A program made the position numbers and the translations under genes. A model generated the notes under the pieces. The model was not told the DNA's origin and ran no database searches. It saw only the letters and a list, made by a program, of their open reading frames with translations. Positions 28,149-37,491 of a stretch of DNA of 64,000 nt are shown here, one piece after another. Source of the stretch: Stutzerimonas decontaminans (GTDB lineage: Bacteria; Pseudomonadota; Gammaproteobacteria; Pseudomonadales; Pseudomonadaceae); NCBI RefSeq assembly GCF_000661915.1, contig NZ_CP007509.1, positions 3,303,501-3,367,500 on the forward strand, read 5' to 3'. The number at the start of each line of letters is the position of its first letter. The stretch's first letter is position 1.

Positions 28149-29465
28149 TTACATGCCGGCACCCCAAGTGACGCCGGTACCGATGGCGATCGACTCGACA
28201 TGGCGCGGGCCGAAGTCGTGCTTGCTGACCACGCGGATCAGCGTCTGGTCGCGCTGGAAGGCGCTGACCACGTTGCCTTCGCCGTCCTTATAGGAGGCCT
28301 CGGTGCTGATGGCGATGGCCAGCTGCTCCACCTCGCCGATGTAGCAGTCGGCGAAGTTGACGAAGTAGATCTCGGACTCGTTGCCGCCCGCGCCCAGGTT
28401 GGTCGGGATCTGGGTGGTGAGCGCCCACTTGTAGCCTTTCAGCAGACCGGCATCGATCTCCGGATAGGCCTTGTTGCCGTTGCCATCGCGCAGGCTCTGC
28501 AGCCAGCGAATGGTGCGCGGATGCATGATCCAGCCACAGGCAGCCAAATCGACGTTGGCCACTTCCAGGCGCAGCATCAGGCCGCCGAGGAAGGTATCGA
28601 CGTCAGCAAGGGTCACGCCGGCAGGCTGCGCCACGATGTGGCCAGCCGGTGCCCAGTAGCGCAGGCCCTTGGGCAGCGGGTCGACACCCGGGCCACGAAT
28701 GAAGTGCAGGTCCTCGGAAAGGCCCATGCTGGTGGCCAGGTCGCTGCTGACCAGCGCGTCGACGCGCGGGTTGACGCCGGAGAACGCCAGCAGGTCGTTG
28801 GAGATCGGCACAATGGCCGCTGCCTTCTTGGCCGACAGCTTGAGGTCAGCGAAGGTCATCTCGGTCAGCGGGATATCCTGCTCGGTGCCGATGTAGCTGA
28901 CCGAGGTATTGCCGTTGATGCGCGGCAGGGTCATGTTGCCGTTGTTCAGCGGCAGGCTGACCGCCCCCATGCGGCGAACGACCGACTTCGGGCGCAGCGA
29001 CTCGATGACGCCGGAGCTGAAGTTCTCAGGCACCAGCGTGCCACCAGCGCCCGGCGTAACGGTGCTCAGGGCCATGTGCACGTCGGCACCAAAGCCGTTC
29101 GCCTTCGCCAGCTCGGCGGCCTGCTGCTGGTTGCCCTGGGCCTGAACCAGCAGGCGCACCATCTGTGCCATGGCCACATCGGGCTTGGTCGGCTGGTTGT
29201 ACGGGCCTTCCACGCGACTGCCCGGCGGGCTGGTAATGCCCTGGGCGCCTTCGTTCACCGGTACGGCGGACGAGGCGGCGGCGCGCTCCGCGCTTTCGGC
29301 ACGGCTGATCTTGTCGGACAGGGTGTTGATCTGTGCTTCGAGCTCGCCGAACTTGGCCAGCTGCTCGGCATTGAGGCTGGTACCGTCAGCCTCGAGTTTG
29401 GCCAACGCTTGCAGCTCGGTGTTGAGCTGGGCGCGTTCGCTTCGCAGTTGAAGTACTTTGGACAT
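28149..29465 (-). CDS. Major capsid protein (HK97 fold)
   Basis: 438 aa. Residues 1-75 are a coiled coil (delta/scaffold domain), removed after assembly in this family. The shell domain starts near STVTPGAGGTLVPENFSSGVIESL and has the SLPLNNGNMTLPRING and DLLAFSGVNPRVDALV segments of HK97 capsids. AGGAG precedes the ATG at 29465. The S49 protease lies directly upstream. Confidence 0.95.
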   Translation of the reverse strand: MSKVLQLRSERAQLNTELQALAKLEADGTSLNAEQLAKFGELEAQINTLSDKISRAESAERAAASSAVPVNEGAQGITSPPGSRVEGPYNQPTKPDVAMAQMVRLLVQAQGNQQQAAELAKANGFGADVHMALSTVTPGAGGTLVPENFSSGVIESLRPKSVVRRMGAVSLPLNNGNMTLPRINGNTSVSYIGTEQDIPLTEMTFADLKLSAKKAAAIVPISNDLLAFSGVNPRVDALVSSDLATSMGLSEDLHFIRGPGVDPLPKGLRYWAPAGHIVAQPAGVTLADVDTFLGGLMLRLEVANVDLAACGWIMHPRTIRWLQSLRDGNGNKAYPEIDAGLLKGYKWALTTQIPTNLGAGGNESEIYFVNFADCYIGEVEQLAIAISTEASYKDGEGNVVSAFQRDQTLIRVVSKHDFGPRHVESIAIGTGVTWGAGM

Positions 29466-29530
29466 CGGGTGTCTCCTGGGCATGAAAAAGCCCGCACTGG
29501 GCGGGCTCGGGTTAGCTGCCGCGAACGCGG

Positions 29531-30478
29531 TCAGAATCGGGTTTGCAAGTCGGCTGCGGCGGCGCGCATGCCGATCCGCGTCGGGCTGCGCTGGGCTCGC
29601 GCCTGGGCGATGGCCTGGGATATCTCATCCACGGCCTGCTGCGGGCTTTGCAGCCGATCGGCTAGCCCCGCGGCGATGCCAGCCTTGCCACGGTAGAGAC
29701 CTGCCTGGGTGTCGATGACCTGCTGCACGGACAGCCCCCGGTAATCGGCCACGGCGTTGACGAACAGCTGATAGCTGTCCTGCACCAGGTCGTTCAGCAC
29801 CTTCAGCGACTGCTCGCTGATCGGCTCATGCGGCGTCAGGTCGTTCTTGTGCGAGCCGGCGTAAACGGTGGTCACCTTCACGCCGAGCTTTTCGTTCATC
29901 TGGCTGCGGTCGTAGTGGCTGGCGATGACGCCAATCGAGCCGACCCCGCTGGTCTGGCTGACGACGATCTCTCTGCAGGCCGCCGCGATGATGTAGCCGC
30001 CGCTGTAGCCGCTGAAGTTGATCACCCCAGTGATCGGCTTCTGCTGTGCCATGGCACGAATGTCCGCAGCCAGCTCGAAGGCACCGGTAGCGGCGCCACC
30101 CGGGCTGTCGATGTCCAGCACGATGTGCTCGACCATCGGATCAGCGACCGCTGCGCGAAGCTGCTGGCGAAGCCCTTCGTAGCTGGTCATGGTTTCGCAG
30201 GGCTGCAGGTGCGCCCCGCGGCTAACCAGCACACCGTGCACGTCGATGACCTGAATGCCGGTGCGCGCGATGGTTTGACGCCGGCTTTCCTCGGCCAGCG
30301 CGATGCGGTCGCTGTGCCCTTCGTCCTCGATCATCCGGGCGCCGTCACTGGCACCGATGTTGACGATGTTCAGGCTCATCGCCTGGTTGGCCCAGCGCAC
30401 GCCCAGTTCGAGCATGTCCGGGGTGATCAGCAGCGGCTGGTTGAAGAGCAGGCTGGCTGCTCTGAGATAGGCTTTCAT
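29531..30478 (-). CDS. S49/SppA-type head maturation protease
   Basis: 315 aa. Serine peptidase of the SppA/lambda C group that processes the capsid. The fold markers HIVLDIDSPGG, INFSGYSGGYIIAAAC with Ser159 as the expected nucleophile, and VGSIGVI are intact. Overlaps the portal gene by 4 bp. Confidence 0.93.
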   Translation of the reverse strand: MKAYLRAASLLFNQPLLITPDMLELGVRWANQAMSLNIVNIGASDGARMIEDEGHSDRIALAEESRRQTIARTGIQVIDVHGVLVSRGAHLQPCETMTSYEGLRQQLRAAVADPMVEHIVLDIDSPGGAATGAFELAADIRAMAQQKPITGVINFSGYSGGYIIAAACREIVVSQTSGVGSIGVIASHYDRSQMNEKLGVKVTTVYAGSHKNDLTPHEPISEQSLKVLNDLVQDSYQLFVNAVADYRGLSVQQVIDTQAGLYRGKAGIAAGLADRLQSPQQAVDEISQAIAQARAQRSPTRIGMRAAAADLQTRF

Positions 30479-31746
30479 TGCGCCAGGATCCTCTCGATTT
30501 CAGCGCGCTGCAGTTCGAGCTGCGCGCGGACGTTGGGGTTGTTCAGGTCGGGCATGCCCTTGCCGGCATCGACCATGTTCAGCGGCTGCAGGTACACATC
30601 GCCGCCGGCAACCGGTGGCATGTTCTCGAGCCGCCGAATGTCGTTGACGCTCAGCCAGCCCCATTGACGGCCAATGGCGTACGACTCGTAGCGGCTCTTC
30701 TGGTCGCCGCGCAGCAGGCCGGACAGGTTGAACTCGATGAAGTGATCACGCCGATCCTTGGGCAGCAGGAAGTCACGCATCATCGATTGCTCGTGACGCT
30801 TGACCCACGGCAGCAAGGCGAACACCACGAACTGGATCAGCAGCTGTTCCAGCGTGTTGTAGTTCGACTTCTCCAGATCGTTGACCATCGGCAGCGGGAT
30901 CTTGTAGATCCGCGCTACGTCGGTGCCGCTGAGCTTGAGGATGTTGACGATGTCGGCATCGACGTGGCTCATGCTGATCGGCTTGAAGGCCATGCCTTCC
31001 TGCAGCAGCGCGACCTTCTTGGCGTTGTCCATGCCGCCGTACTTGTCACCCCACTGATCCAGGATGCGATCGATGCTCGCCTGATCCTTGATCGGCGGCG
31101 CCTCGCGGGGCCGTTCGATGACGCCGGAAACCGCCGCACCATTGGCGAAGCTCTTGCCGGTGTACTGGCGTACCGCCTGCGCCAGCCCCACCGCTTCGGC
31201 GTGCAGCTCAATGGGTGACACGCCGGTGTAGTGGTTGACCGTGTGCCAGCGCACATGGTGAACCATGCGCATCGGCAGCCGCTCCGGATGGTTGCCCACC
31301 TGGTAGTAGGGCAGCATGTCACCGCCCTTGTAGGTGATCACCTTGCCGGTATCCAGCGGCCAGAGCGCAGCCACGTTGCCGTCGTCGCGGCGTTCGATCA
31401 GCTGGAAGCCGTTGCCGCGCAGGCCGGCGGAAAGCTGGGTGCACTCGCGCAGTTCGTAAGGCGTTTGAAAGCCGTTGGGCTGGTAGCGCAGCACGTCGTA
31501 CAGCGGATGGTTGATGGCGGCTTCGCGTTGGCCCTGCCCTTGCCGGCGGTACAGCTCGAGCGGCAACTGGCCGATGGATTCGGCCAGCAGGGTGACGCAG
31601 TTCTGCAGCACCGGGATGCCCAGCGCCGTTTCCGGCGTGACGACCATCCCGCTGCTGTTCTTGCCACGGCCGATCAGCCCGCGCCACCAGTCGTTGCTTT
31701 CGGTGACGCTGCCACGCGTGTCGCCGAGAAGGCTGGAAAAGAACAT
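30475..31746 (-). CDS. Portal protein (HK97 family)
   Basis: 423 aa from MFFSSLLGDTRGS, with GGGGG before the ATG. TALGIPVLQNCVTLLAESIGQLPLELYRR and the C-terminal GLLRGDQKSRYESYAIGRQWGWLSVNDIRR are signatures of HK97-type portals, through which DNA is packaged. Confidence 0.96.
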   Translation of the reverse strand: MFFSSLLGDTRGSVTESNDWWRGLIGRGKNSSGMVVTPETALGIPVLQNCVTLLAESIGQLPLELYRRQGQGQREAAINHPLYDVLRYQPNGFQTPYELRECTQLSAGLRGNGFQLIERRDDGNVAALWPLDTGKVITYKGGDMLPYYQVGNHPERLPMRMVHHVRWHTVNHYTGVSPIELHAEAVGLAQAVRQYTGKSFANGAAVSGVIERPREAPPIKDQASIDRILDQWGDKYGGMDNAKKVALLQEGMAFKPISMSHVDADIVNILKLSGTDVARIYKIPLPMVNDLEKSNYNTLEQLLIQFVVFALLPWVKRHEQSMMRDFLLPKDRRDHFIEFNLSGLLRGDQKSRYESYAIGRQWGWLSVNDIRRLENMPPVAGGDVYLQPLNMVDAGKGMPDLNNPNVRAQLELQRAEIERILAQ

Positions 31747-31747
31747 G

Positions 31748-31921
31748 TCAGCCCCCTTTTGCTTTGAGTTTGGCAGCAGCGCGGTCGGCCAGATAGGACC
31801 AGCCGAGCAGCCCACCACCGGCCACCATCAGCGCGGCGGGAATGCTAAGCAGGGCGACACCCGCCACCAGTAGGCCGAACCCAGCCAGCCCGGCCAGCCA
31901 GGAAAGCACCATCAGTTTCAT
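31748..31921 (-). CDS. Small two-helix membrane protein
   Basis: 57 aa, almost entirely hydrophobic (two helices, about 4-22 and 24-44) with a lysine-rich end KLKAKGG. It sits between TerL and portal with a 4-bp overlap to TerL, hence part of the late operon. Role unknown; too isolated to call a holin. Confidence 0.65.
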   Translation of the reverse strand: MKLMVLSWLAGLAGFGLLVAGVALLSIPAALMVAGGGLLGWSYLADRAAAKLKAKGG

Positions 31922-33741
31922 ATGCCCGTGCCTTCTTCGTAGATTGAGGTGCCACTGCTCACGCTGCCCGCGCCGCTGCTGCCGGTGGCCATGATTGCGG
32001 CGACGATGCCGTCGATACGGCCGATCGCCTTTTGCTTGTCCACTTTGCGGTTGCCGGCTGGGTCCGACACGGTGATGGCATTACCTGCGTTCCAGGTCAG
32101 CACCGGGTTGCCGTCGTGCCGCAGCGTTTCGACTTCCGCCGCCTCGCGCGGTACCAGTTGATAGTCGCCGGGGTCGAGGTCGAGCACGTCAGGTTCCGCA
32201 ACGGTACCCAGCAGGCGGCGCTCGAACTCATCCACCGCCGGTCCCATGTCCTTGAAGCCCTGGCCGAACGGGGTCAGCTCGGGGAGCGTGATGCCGTGTT
32301 CGTTCATCAGCTCGCGCAGGTCTTCGATCCGCCAGCGGTCGTAAGCGATCTGGTGCACCTCGAAGTAGTCGCAGATCGTCTGCAGCCGGCGCAGCACATG
32401 CAGCTTGCTGATGGCCTTGCCCGGCGTGGTTTCGAGATGCCCATCCTTGATCCAGACGCTGTAGGGCACCTTGTCGCGGCGCTCCCGCTCCTCGAGCTGA
32501 TGATCCGGAATCCAGAAGTACGGCAGCAGCCGCCAATGCGGGTCGGCCTCGATCGGGTAGAACAGCAACACGAACGCCGTAAGGTCTGTGGTACTCGACA
32601 GGTCGAGCCCCGCCACCGCAGGGCGGGTGCGCAGCAGGCGCATGGGCACGCGCTCTTCGGCTGCACTCCATACGTCCCAGCCGATCCATGGGTTGTCCGC
32701 CTGGGTCCACTGGCAGAAGTTCAGGCGGCGCACGACCGCCTCTTTCGCCGGAAGGCCTCGCGCTTCGGCCACCTGTTCGCGCAGGTACTTGCGGCCGGGA
32801 ATGCCCTCGGTTTGCCGCTCTGGATCAGCTACGAAGTCCAGCGAGGGGTTGACCTTCGCCCAGCAGCTCTCATCGGTGAACGGGTCGTCGCCTTCGTCCA
32901 GGGAGCAGATAAAGGCGAACAGGCTGTCGTTGTCCTCGATGCCAGCGCAGATGCGTTTGCCCAGTTCGTGGTACTGACCGCAGACGCTGTTCTTGTCGCT
33001 GCCGCTGTTGGTGATCATCACGATCATGGCGCGGCGGCGGTTCTTCGTGCCGGCACGCATCATGTTCACAGCCGTGGCGCTTTTGTGCTCGTGCAGTTCG
33101 TCGAGCAGGCCGATGTGCGGGCGCGGGCCGGATTGGCCATCGTCCGAACTGATCGGCCGGAAGAAGCTGTTGGTGTTCGGATAGAACAGGTTCCAGACCT
33201 TCTCGTCCCGCCCCGACTGCACCAGCCGTCGCACCAGCGCGGGCGACATGTTGACCATGCTCACCGCATCGCGGAACAGGATCATCGCCTGGTCGCGCTT
33301 GGTGGCAGCGGCGTAAATCTCGGCGCGCTGCTCGTCGTCGGCGACCAGCCCGTAGAGGCCGATGCCACCCACCAGCGGCGATTTGCCGGAGCCCTTGCCC
33401 GTCTCGATGTAAGCCATCCGGAAGCGGCGGTAACCGTCCACGGTGTACCAGCCGAACAGGCTGCCAACCACGAAGGCCTGCCAGGGCGCCAGCACAAAGG
33501 GTTCGCCCTCGTACTCGCCGCCGTTCAGGCAGAGCACCTCCTCGAAGAAGCCGAGCGCCTTGTCAGCCGCGGCCTGATCCCAGACCAGCCCGCGCAGTTC
33601 GGCGGTATCCCGGTCGCGCAGGTGGCGCTTGCAGGCGTTGCGTACGTCAGGCCCGGCGACCAGCTCACCGGCCAGCACCGCCTGGGCGAATGCGGTTACG
33701 CGGTCAACTGAAGTACTTGGCGGCAGCGTCTCGTTGTTCAT
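31918..33741 (-). CDS. Terminase large subunit
   Basis: About 607 aa. Packaging ATPase-nuclease of the HK97/P27-partner type. Walker A IETGKGSGKSP near residues 113-124 and Walker B IGLLDELHE are intact; the nuclease half contains AGLDLSSTTDL. The ATG at 33741 lies inside the small-subunit gene; a GTG at 33756 preceded by AAGG is an alternative start. Confidence 0.95.
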   Translation of the reverse strand: MNNETLPPSTSVDRVTAFAQAVLAGELVAGPDVRNACKRHLRDRDTAELRGLVWDQAAADKALGFFEEVLCLNGGEYEGEPFVLAPWQAFVVGSLFGWYTVDGYRRFRMAYIETGKGSGKSPLVGGIGLYGLVADDEQRAEIYAAATKRDQAMILFRDAVSMVNMSPALVRRLVQSGRDEKVWNLFYPNTNSFFRPISSDDGQSGPRPHIGLLDELHEHKSATAVNMMRAGTKNRRRAMIVMITNSGSDKNSVCGQYHELGKRICAGIEDNDSLFAFICSLDEGDDPFTDESCWAKVNPSLDFVADPERQTEGIPGRKYLREQVAEARGLPAKEAVVRRLNFCQWTQADNPWIGWDVWSAAEERVPMRLLRTRPAVAGLDLSSTTDLTAFVLLFYPIEADPHWRLLPYFWIPDHQLEERERRDKVPYSVWIKDGHLETTPGKAISKLHVLRRLQTICDYFEVHQIAYDRWRIEDLRELMNEHGITLPELTPFGQGFKDMGPAVDEFERRLLGTVAEPDVLDLDPGDYQLVPREAAEVETLRHDGNPVLTWNAGNAITVSDPAGNRKVDKQKAIGRIDGIVAAIMATGSSGAGSVSSGTSIYEEGTGI

Positions 33742-34228
33742 TGGGGAATAGCTCACCTTGCGGGGCCGCCGCCTTCATGTTGCGGCGGGCCATCGGCGAG
33801 AAACCAAACAGGGCGCCGGCCGCGTTCGCGCGCTTTTCGGCGTCGTTGGCCAGCTGCCGCCACACGCTGATCTGCTTGGCGCCAGTGGCGAATGTCTGGA
33901 TGTCGCCACTGCATTCGGCCTTGGCGTTGTGCTCGGCAATCAGCCGGCGGAAGCGCTGCCAGTCCGCTACCGCTTCGCAGTAGGTGGCCAGCGCCATCAT
34001 GTCCAACTTGCTGATCCAGCCGAGCGTCAGCAGGTCCGTAACCACGCGATCCCACTCGGCCGCAGCCTCGGCGCTCAGCCAGTCAGGCTTCGGCGGTGCG
34101 TCGACCGGCACGGCCGGCTCCCGCACCTCGGCCAGCAACTGGTCGGCGTTCTTTTTGCTCGGGTTACCCTGCAGCAGGTGCAGGTGCGCCGGCTTGCCCG
34201 GGCGGCCCGAGTTACTGTTTCCGGCCAT
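33704..34228 (-). CDS. Terminase small subunit (P27 family)
   Basis: 174 aa. NSGRPGKPAHLHLLQGNPSKKN and LSAEAAAEWDRVVTDLLTLGWISKLD are P27-family motifs. It recognises phage DNA and recruits the large subunit. Overlaps TerL by 38 bp. Confidence 0.93.
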   Translation of the reverse strand: MAGNSNSGRPGKPAHLHLLQGNPSKKNADQLLAEVREPAVPVDAPPKPDWLSAEAAAEWDRVVTDLLTLGWISKLDMMALATYCEAVADWQRFRRLIAEHNAKAECSGDIQTFATGAKQISVWRQLANDAEKRANAAGALFGFSPMARRNMKAAAPQGELFPNEQRDAAAKYFS

Positions 34229-34259
34229 AAATAACCTCTGATTCGCTTCGTTTTCCGGA

Positions 34260-34352
34260 TACCCCCCCTATCCATTTTTCCCGCCGTTGCACACGGAGTT
34301 GGGGGACTGGTCTAGAGCGGGTCGCCGGCTGAATTTTTCACCCCCCCTACCC
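34260..34352. other. Candidate cos region
   Basis: ACCCCCCCTATCC at 34261 and ACCCCCCCTACCC at 34340 lie 79 bp apart between the HNH and small terminase genes, the usual cos position in HNH-carrying HK97-type phages. Cleavage sites cannot be read by eye. Confidence 0.35.
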
Positions 34353-34721
34353 TGGCCGATGCCAGTGGTGGCGAGGGTCGAGTGGGCGGCCATCGGGGCC
34401 GCACCCTGCCTGACGCCCCGACTTCTCGAAGCGCTGCTTGTCCGAGCTGTGGCAGTTGGTGCACAGCGACTGCCAGTTATCCCGCGACCAGAACAACTTC
34501 CAGGCAGCCGCAATGCGCTCGGGGTCACCGCTCGCCTTCGCTTCCTTCAGCCGGGGCGGCGTCTTGTGGTCGACCACCTGCGCCAGCACCGGGCGGGCTG
34601 GGCTGCTGCACTCCCCGCAAAACGGATTGCGCCTCAGGTGATCTTCACGGGCCAGCTGCCAGCGGTAGCCATACCCGCGTGACGCAGCCGTGCCGCGCCG
34701 GTCAGCCCTGCCGCTCGACAT
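34347..34721 (-). CDS. HNH endonuclease (packaging-associated)
   Basis: 124 aa. Zinc-binding CXXC pairs (CGEC, CTNCH) surround VVDHKTPPRL and DNWQSLCTNCHSSDK: a complete HNH nuclease. Such proteins act with the terminase in cos cleavage. Its start overlaps the holin gene by 20 bp. Confidence 0.92.
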   Translation of the reverse strand: MSSGRADRRGTAASRGYGYRWQLAREDHLRRNPFCGECSSPARPVLAQVVDHKTPPRLKEAKASGDPERIAAAWKLFWSRDNWQSLCTNCHSSDKQRFEKSGRQAGCGPDGRPLDPRHHWHRPG

Positions 34722-35040
34722 TGCAGACGCCCGCCTTCTTGGCCAGGTAGCGCGCATAGATGCCACCGGCGATGTCAGCGCCGATCAGGCCCACGGCGAT
34801 GCCCATCGCGCCGGCCAGCAGATAGTCCTGCTTGAGCCAGTAGACGAACATCAGCATCGACACACCGAACAGCGCCGAGCTGCCGAAGCGCAGCAGCACC
34901 CGCTTGACCAGCACCCCGACAGCCACACCAGCAGCCTCGGCGCGCCACATCTCGCCAGTCAGCCCGGCAAGCGCGACAAGGATCAGCATCCACGCCGGCA
35001 GGTCTGCCAGCGACTGCTGCATCTGCTGTTCGGTCGACAT
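34702..35040 (-). CDS. Putative holin
   Basis: 112 aa from MSTEQQMQQSLADLP. Three predicted membrane helices (about 16-36, 52-72, 76-97) and a charged tail, the build of a class I holin. It is the first gene of the late operon after two leader terminators, 20 kb away from endolysin and spanins. No second holin candidate lies in the lysis cassette. Confidence 0.7.
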   Translation of the reverse strand: MSTEQQMQQSLADLPAWMLILVALAGLTGEMWRAEAAGVAVGVLVKRVLLRFGSSALFGVSMLMFVYWLKQDYLLAGAMGIAVGLIGADIAGGIYARYLAKKAGVCNVERQG

Positions 35041-35062
35041 GCACCGCACTCCTGAACTGCGA

Positions 35063-35090
35063 ATAAAAAAGCCCGCATGGCGACGGGCAA
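35063..35090 (-). terminator. Late-leader terminator 2
   Basis: Read leftward, GCCCG...CGGGC is followed by TTTTTTATTC, just before the holin gene. Confidence 0.75.
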
Positions 35091-35111
35091 GGGCGATGGC
35101 GGCGCCATCAG

Positions 35112-35150
35112 CCAGAAAAGACAAAGCCCCGCACGATGGCGGGGCTTTGA
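35112..35150 (-). terminator. Late-leader terminator 1
   Basis: AAAGCCCCGC/GCGGGGCTTT hairpin followed leftward by TTTGTCTTTTC. With the 35063 hairpin it blocks the late operon unless antiterminated. Confidence 0.85.
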
Positions 35151-35354
35151 GAGGTGACCGGCAGGGGAACCGGCCTTTGCCTGACACAGCAAGTTAGGCT
35201 CGTTTCGGTCATCGCCTTGGCGCTGCTCTGACCTGTTATGCGCTTTGTACCCCCCGACTGCGGTGGCGTAAACGGTGAGTTAACGCCACCCTGCAATGTT
35301 CCGGTTATATGATGGTTATCTGCCGCTTATCTTCCGCCAATAGCGTCGAAGGAA
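35151..35354 (-). promoter_or_regulatory. Late leader / promoter region
   Basis: No gene. It holds a strong inverted repeat GGTGGCGTAAAC/GTTAACGCCACC at 35262-35290 and AT-rich motifs (TATAAC on the minus strand). This is the expected place of the late promoter between the Q-like gene and the terminators; the exact -35/-10 is unclear. Confidence 0.45.
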
Positions 35355-35846
35355 TTAAGCCACGTAACGCCCGCCATGCACCCGCTGCATCCGGCGGCGG
35401 CATTCCAGCTCCGCCCTCACTCGCTCGTGCAGCTGCTGCACGCGCTCGTGATAGGTACGCTCCGAGCCTATGCGCACCCGCCGCATCTGCTGCTTAATCG
35501 TCGGGATCGGGTCAGGCAGGTAGCGCACCATCGCCAGCTTCACCAGCTGTGTCTCCAGGCAGAACGGCGGTCGAGTCGTGTTCCCAGCCTGCCGCCAGGC
35601 CTTCGCCAGCTTGCGGTCCTGCACCAGCCCCGCCTGCTTGAGCGTCCCGATGGCAGCATCCACCTCCTCGGCAACCTGATCGACCGCGCCCGCCAGCCCC
35701 ATCGAGCCGCGACCAGAAGAGGGGATCATCCCGCCGTACTGCATCGCCGCCGCCAGCGGTGACGAACCCGACGCGCCAGGCGAACCCAGCCCGCCCCGGC
35801 ACCGCTCTCCCCAGTGCTGCAACAACGCCTCGACTGCCTCAATCAC
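35355..35846 (-). CDS. Q-like late antiterminator (putative)
   Basis: 163 aa from a GTG at 35846 with GGGGAGGTG upstream. The start VIEAVEALLQHWGE and the C-terminal RRVRIGSERTYHERVQQLHERVRAELE helix pair recur in late regulators of pseudomonad phages. Its position just upstream of a leader with two terminators and the late operon supports antitermination. Direct function is inferred from context. Confidence 0.6.
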   Translation of the reverse strand: MIEAVEALLQHWGERCRGGLGSPGASGSSPLAAAMQYGGMIPSSGRGSMGLAGAVDQVAEEVDAAIGTLKQAGLVQDRKLAKAWRQAGNTTRPPFCLETQLVKLAMVRYLPDPIPTIKQQMRRVRIGSERTYHERVQQLHERVRAELECRRRMQRVHGGRYVA

Positions 35847-35868
35847 GGCCCACCTCCCCTGCAAAACC

Positions 35869-35910
35869 AACCCGACACACAAACGCCCAACCCGACACAA
35901 ACCCGACACA
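35869..35910. repeat. Iteron cluster, left part
   Basis: Three direct copies of AACCCGACACA (35869, 35889, 35900). The series continues right of the IS element. Confidence 0.85.
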
Positions 35911-35992
35911 CTCAAAACCCTTACAAATCAATACTTTCAAAGTGAACCGCCCCGGCTTTCCCGGAGGCTCCAACTCTTGAGAGGATGGAGCC

Positions 35993-37215
<1,223 letters not shown>

Positions 37216-37261
37216 CTCACACCAAAGAGCCTCCGGAATTCCCGGGGCGGTTCAAAGCATC

Positions 37262-37478
37262 TGTGTCGGGTGTGTTGGGTTTGTTGGGTTTTTCAGCCCT
37301 CGCATAAGAAAAAAACAGCGCCACCTTTGAAACAGCCAAACGAATCGGCGCATGCACGCCTGCGCGCGCGTCAAACCCAACACACCCCGCACACACGCCG
37401 CAAAGCCCCGCCGTTGCTTGCTCCGCGCTGTGTTGGGTCGCAAAACCAAACCCGACACAACCCAACACACCCGACACA
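37262..37478. repeat. Iteron cluster, right part
   Basis: At least seven copies of the AACCCRACACA unit: inverted at 37262, 37271, 37280 (partial) and 37429; direct at 37374, 37449, 37459 and 37468. No gene lies here. Candidate replication origin or regulator-binding array beside the primase gene. Confidence 0.8.
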
Positions 37479-37491
37479 CAATCGCGCGCAC

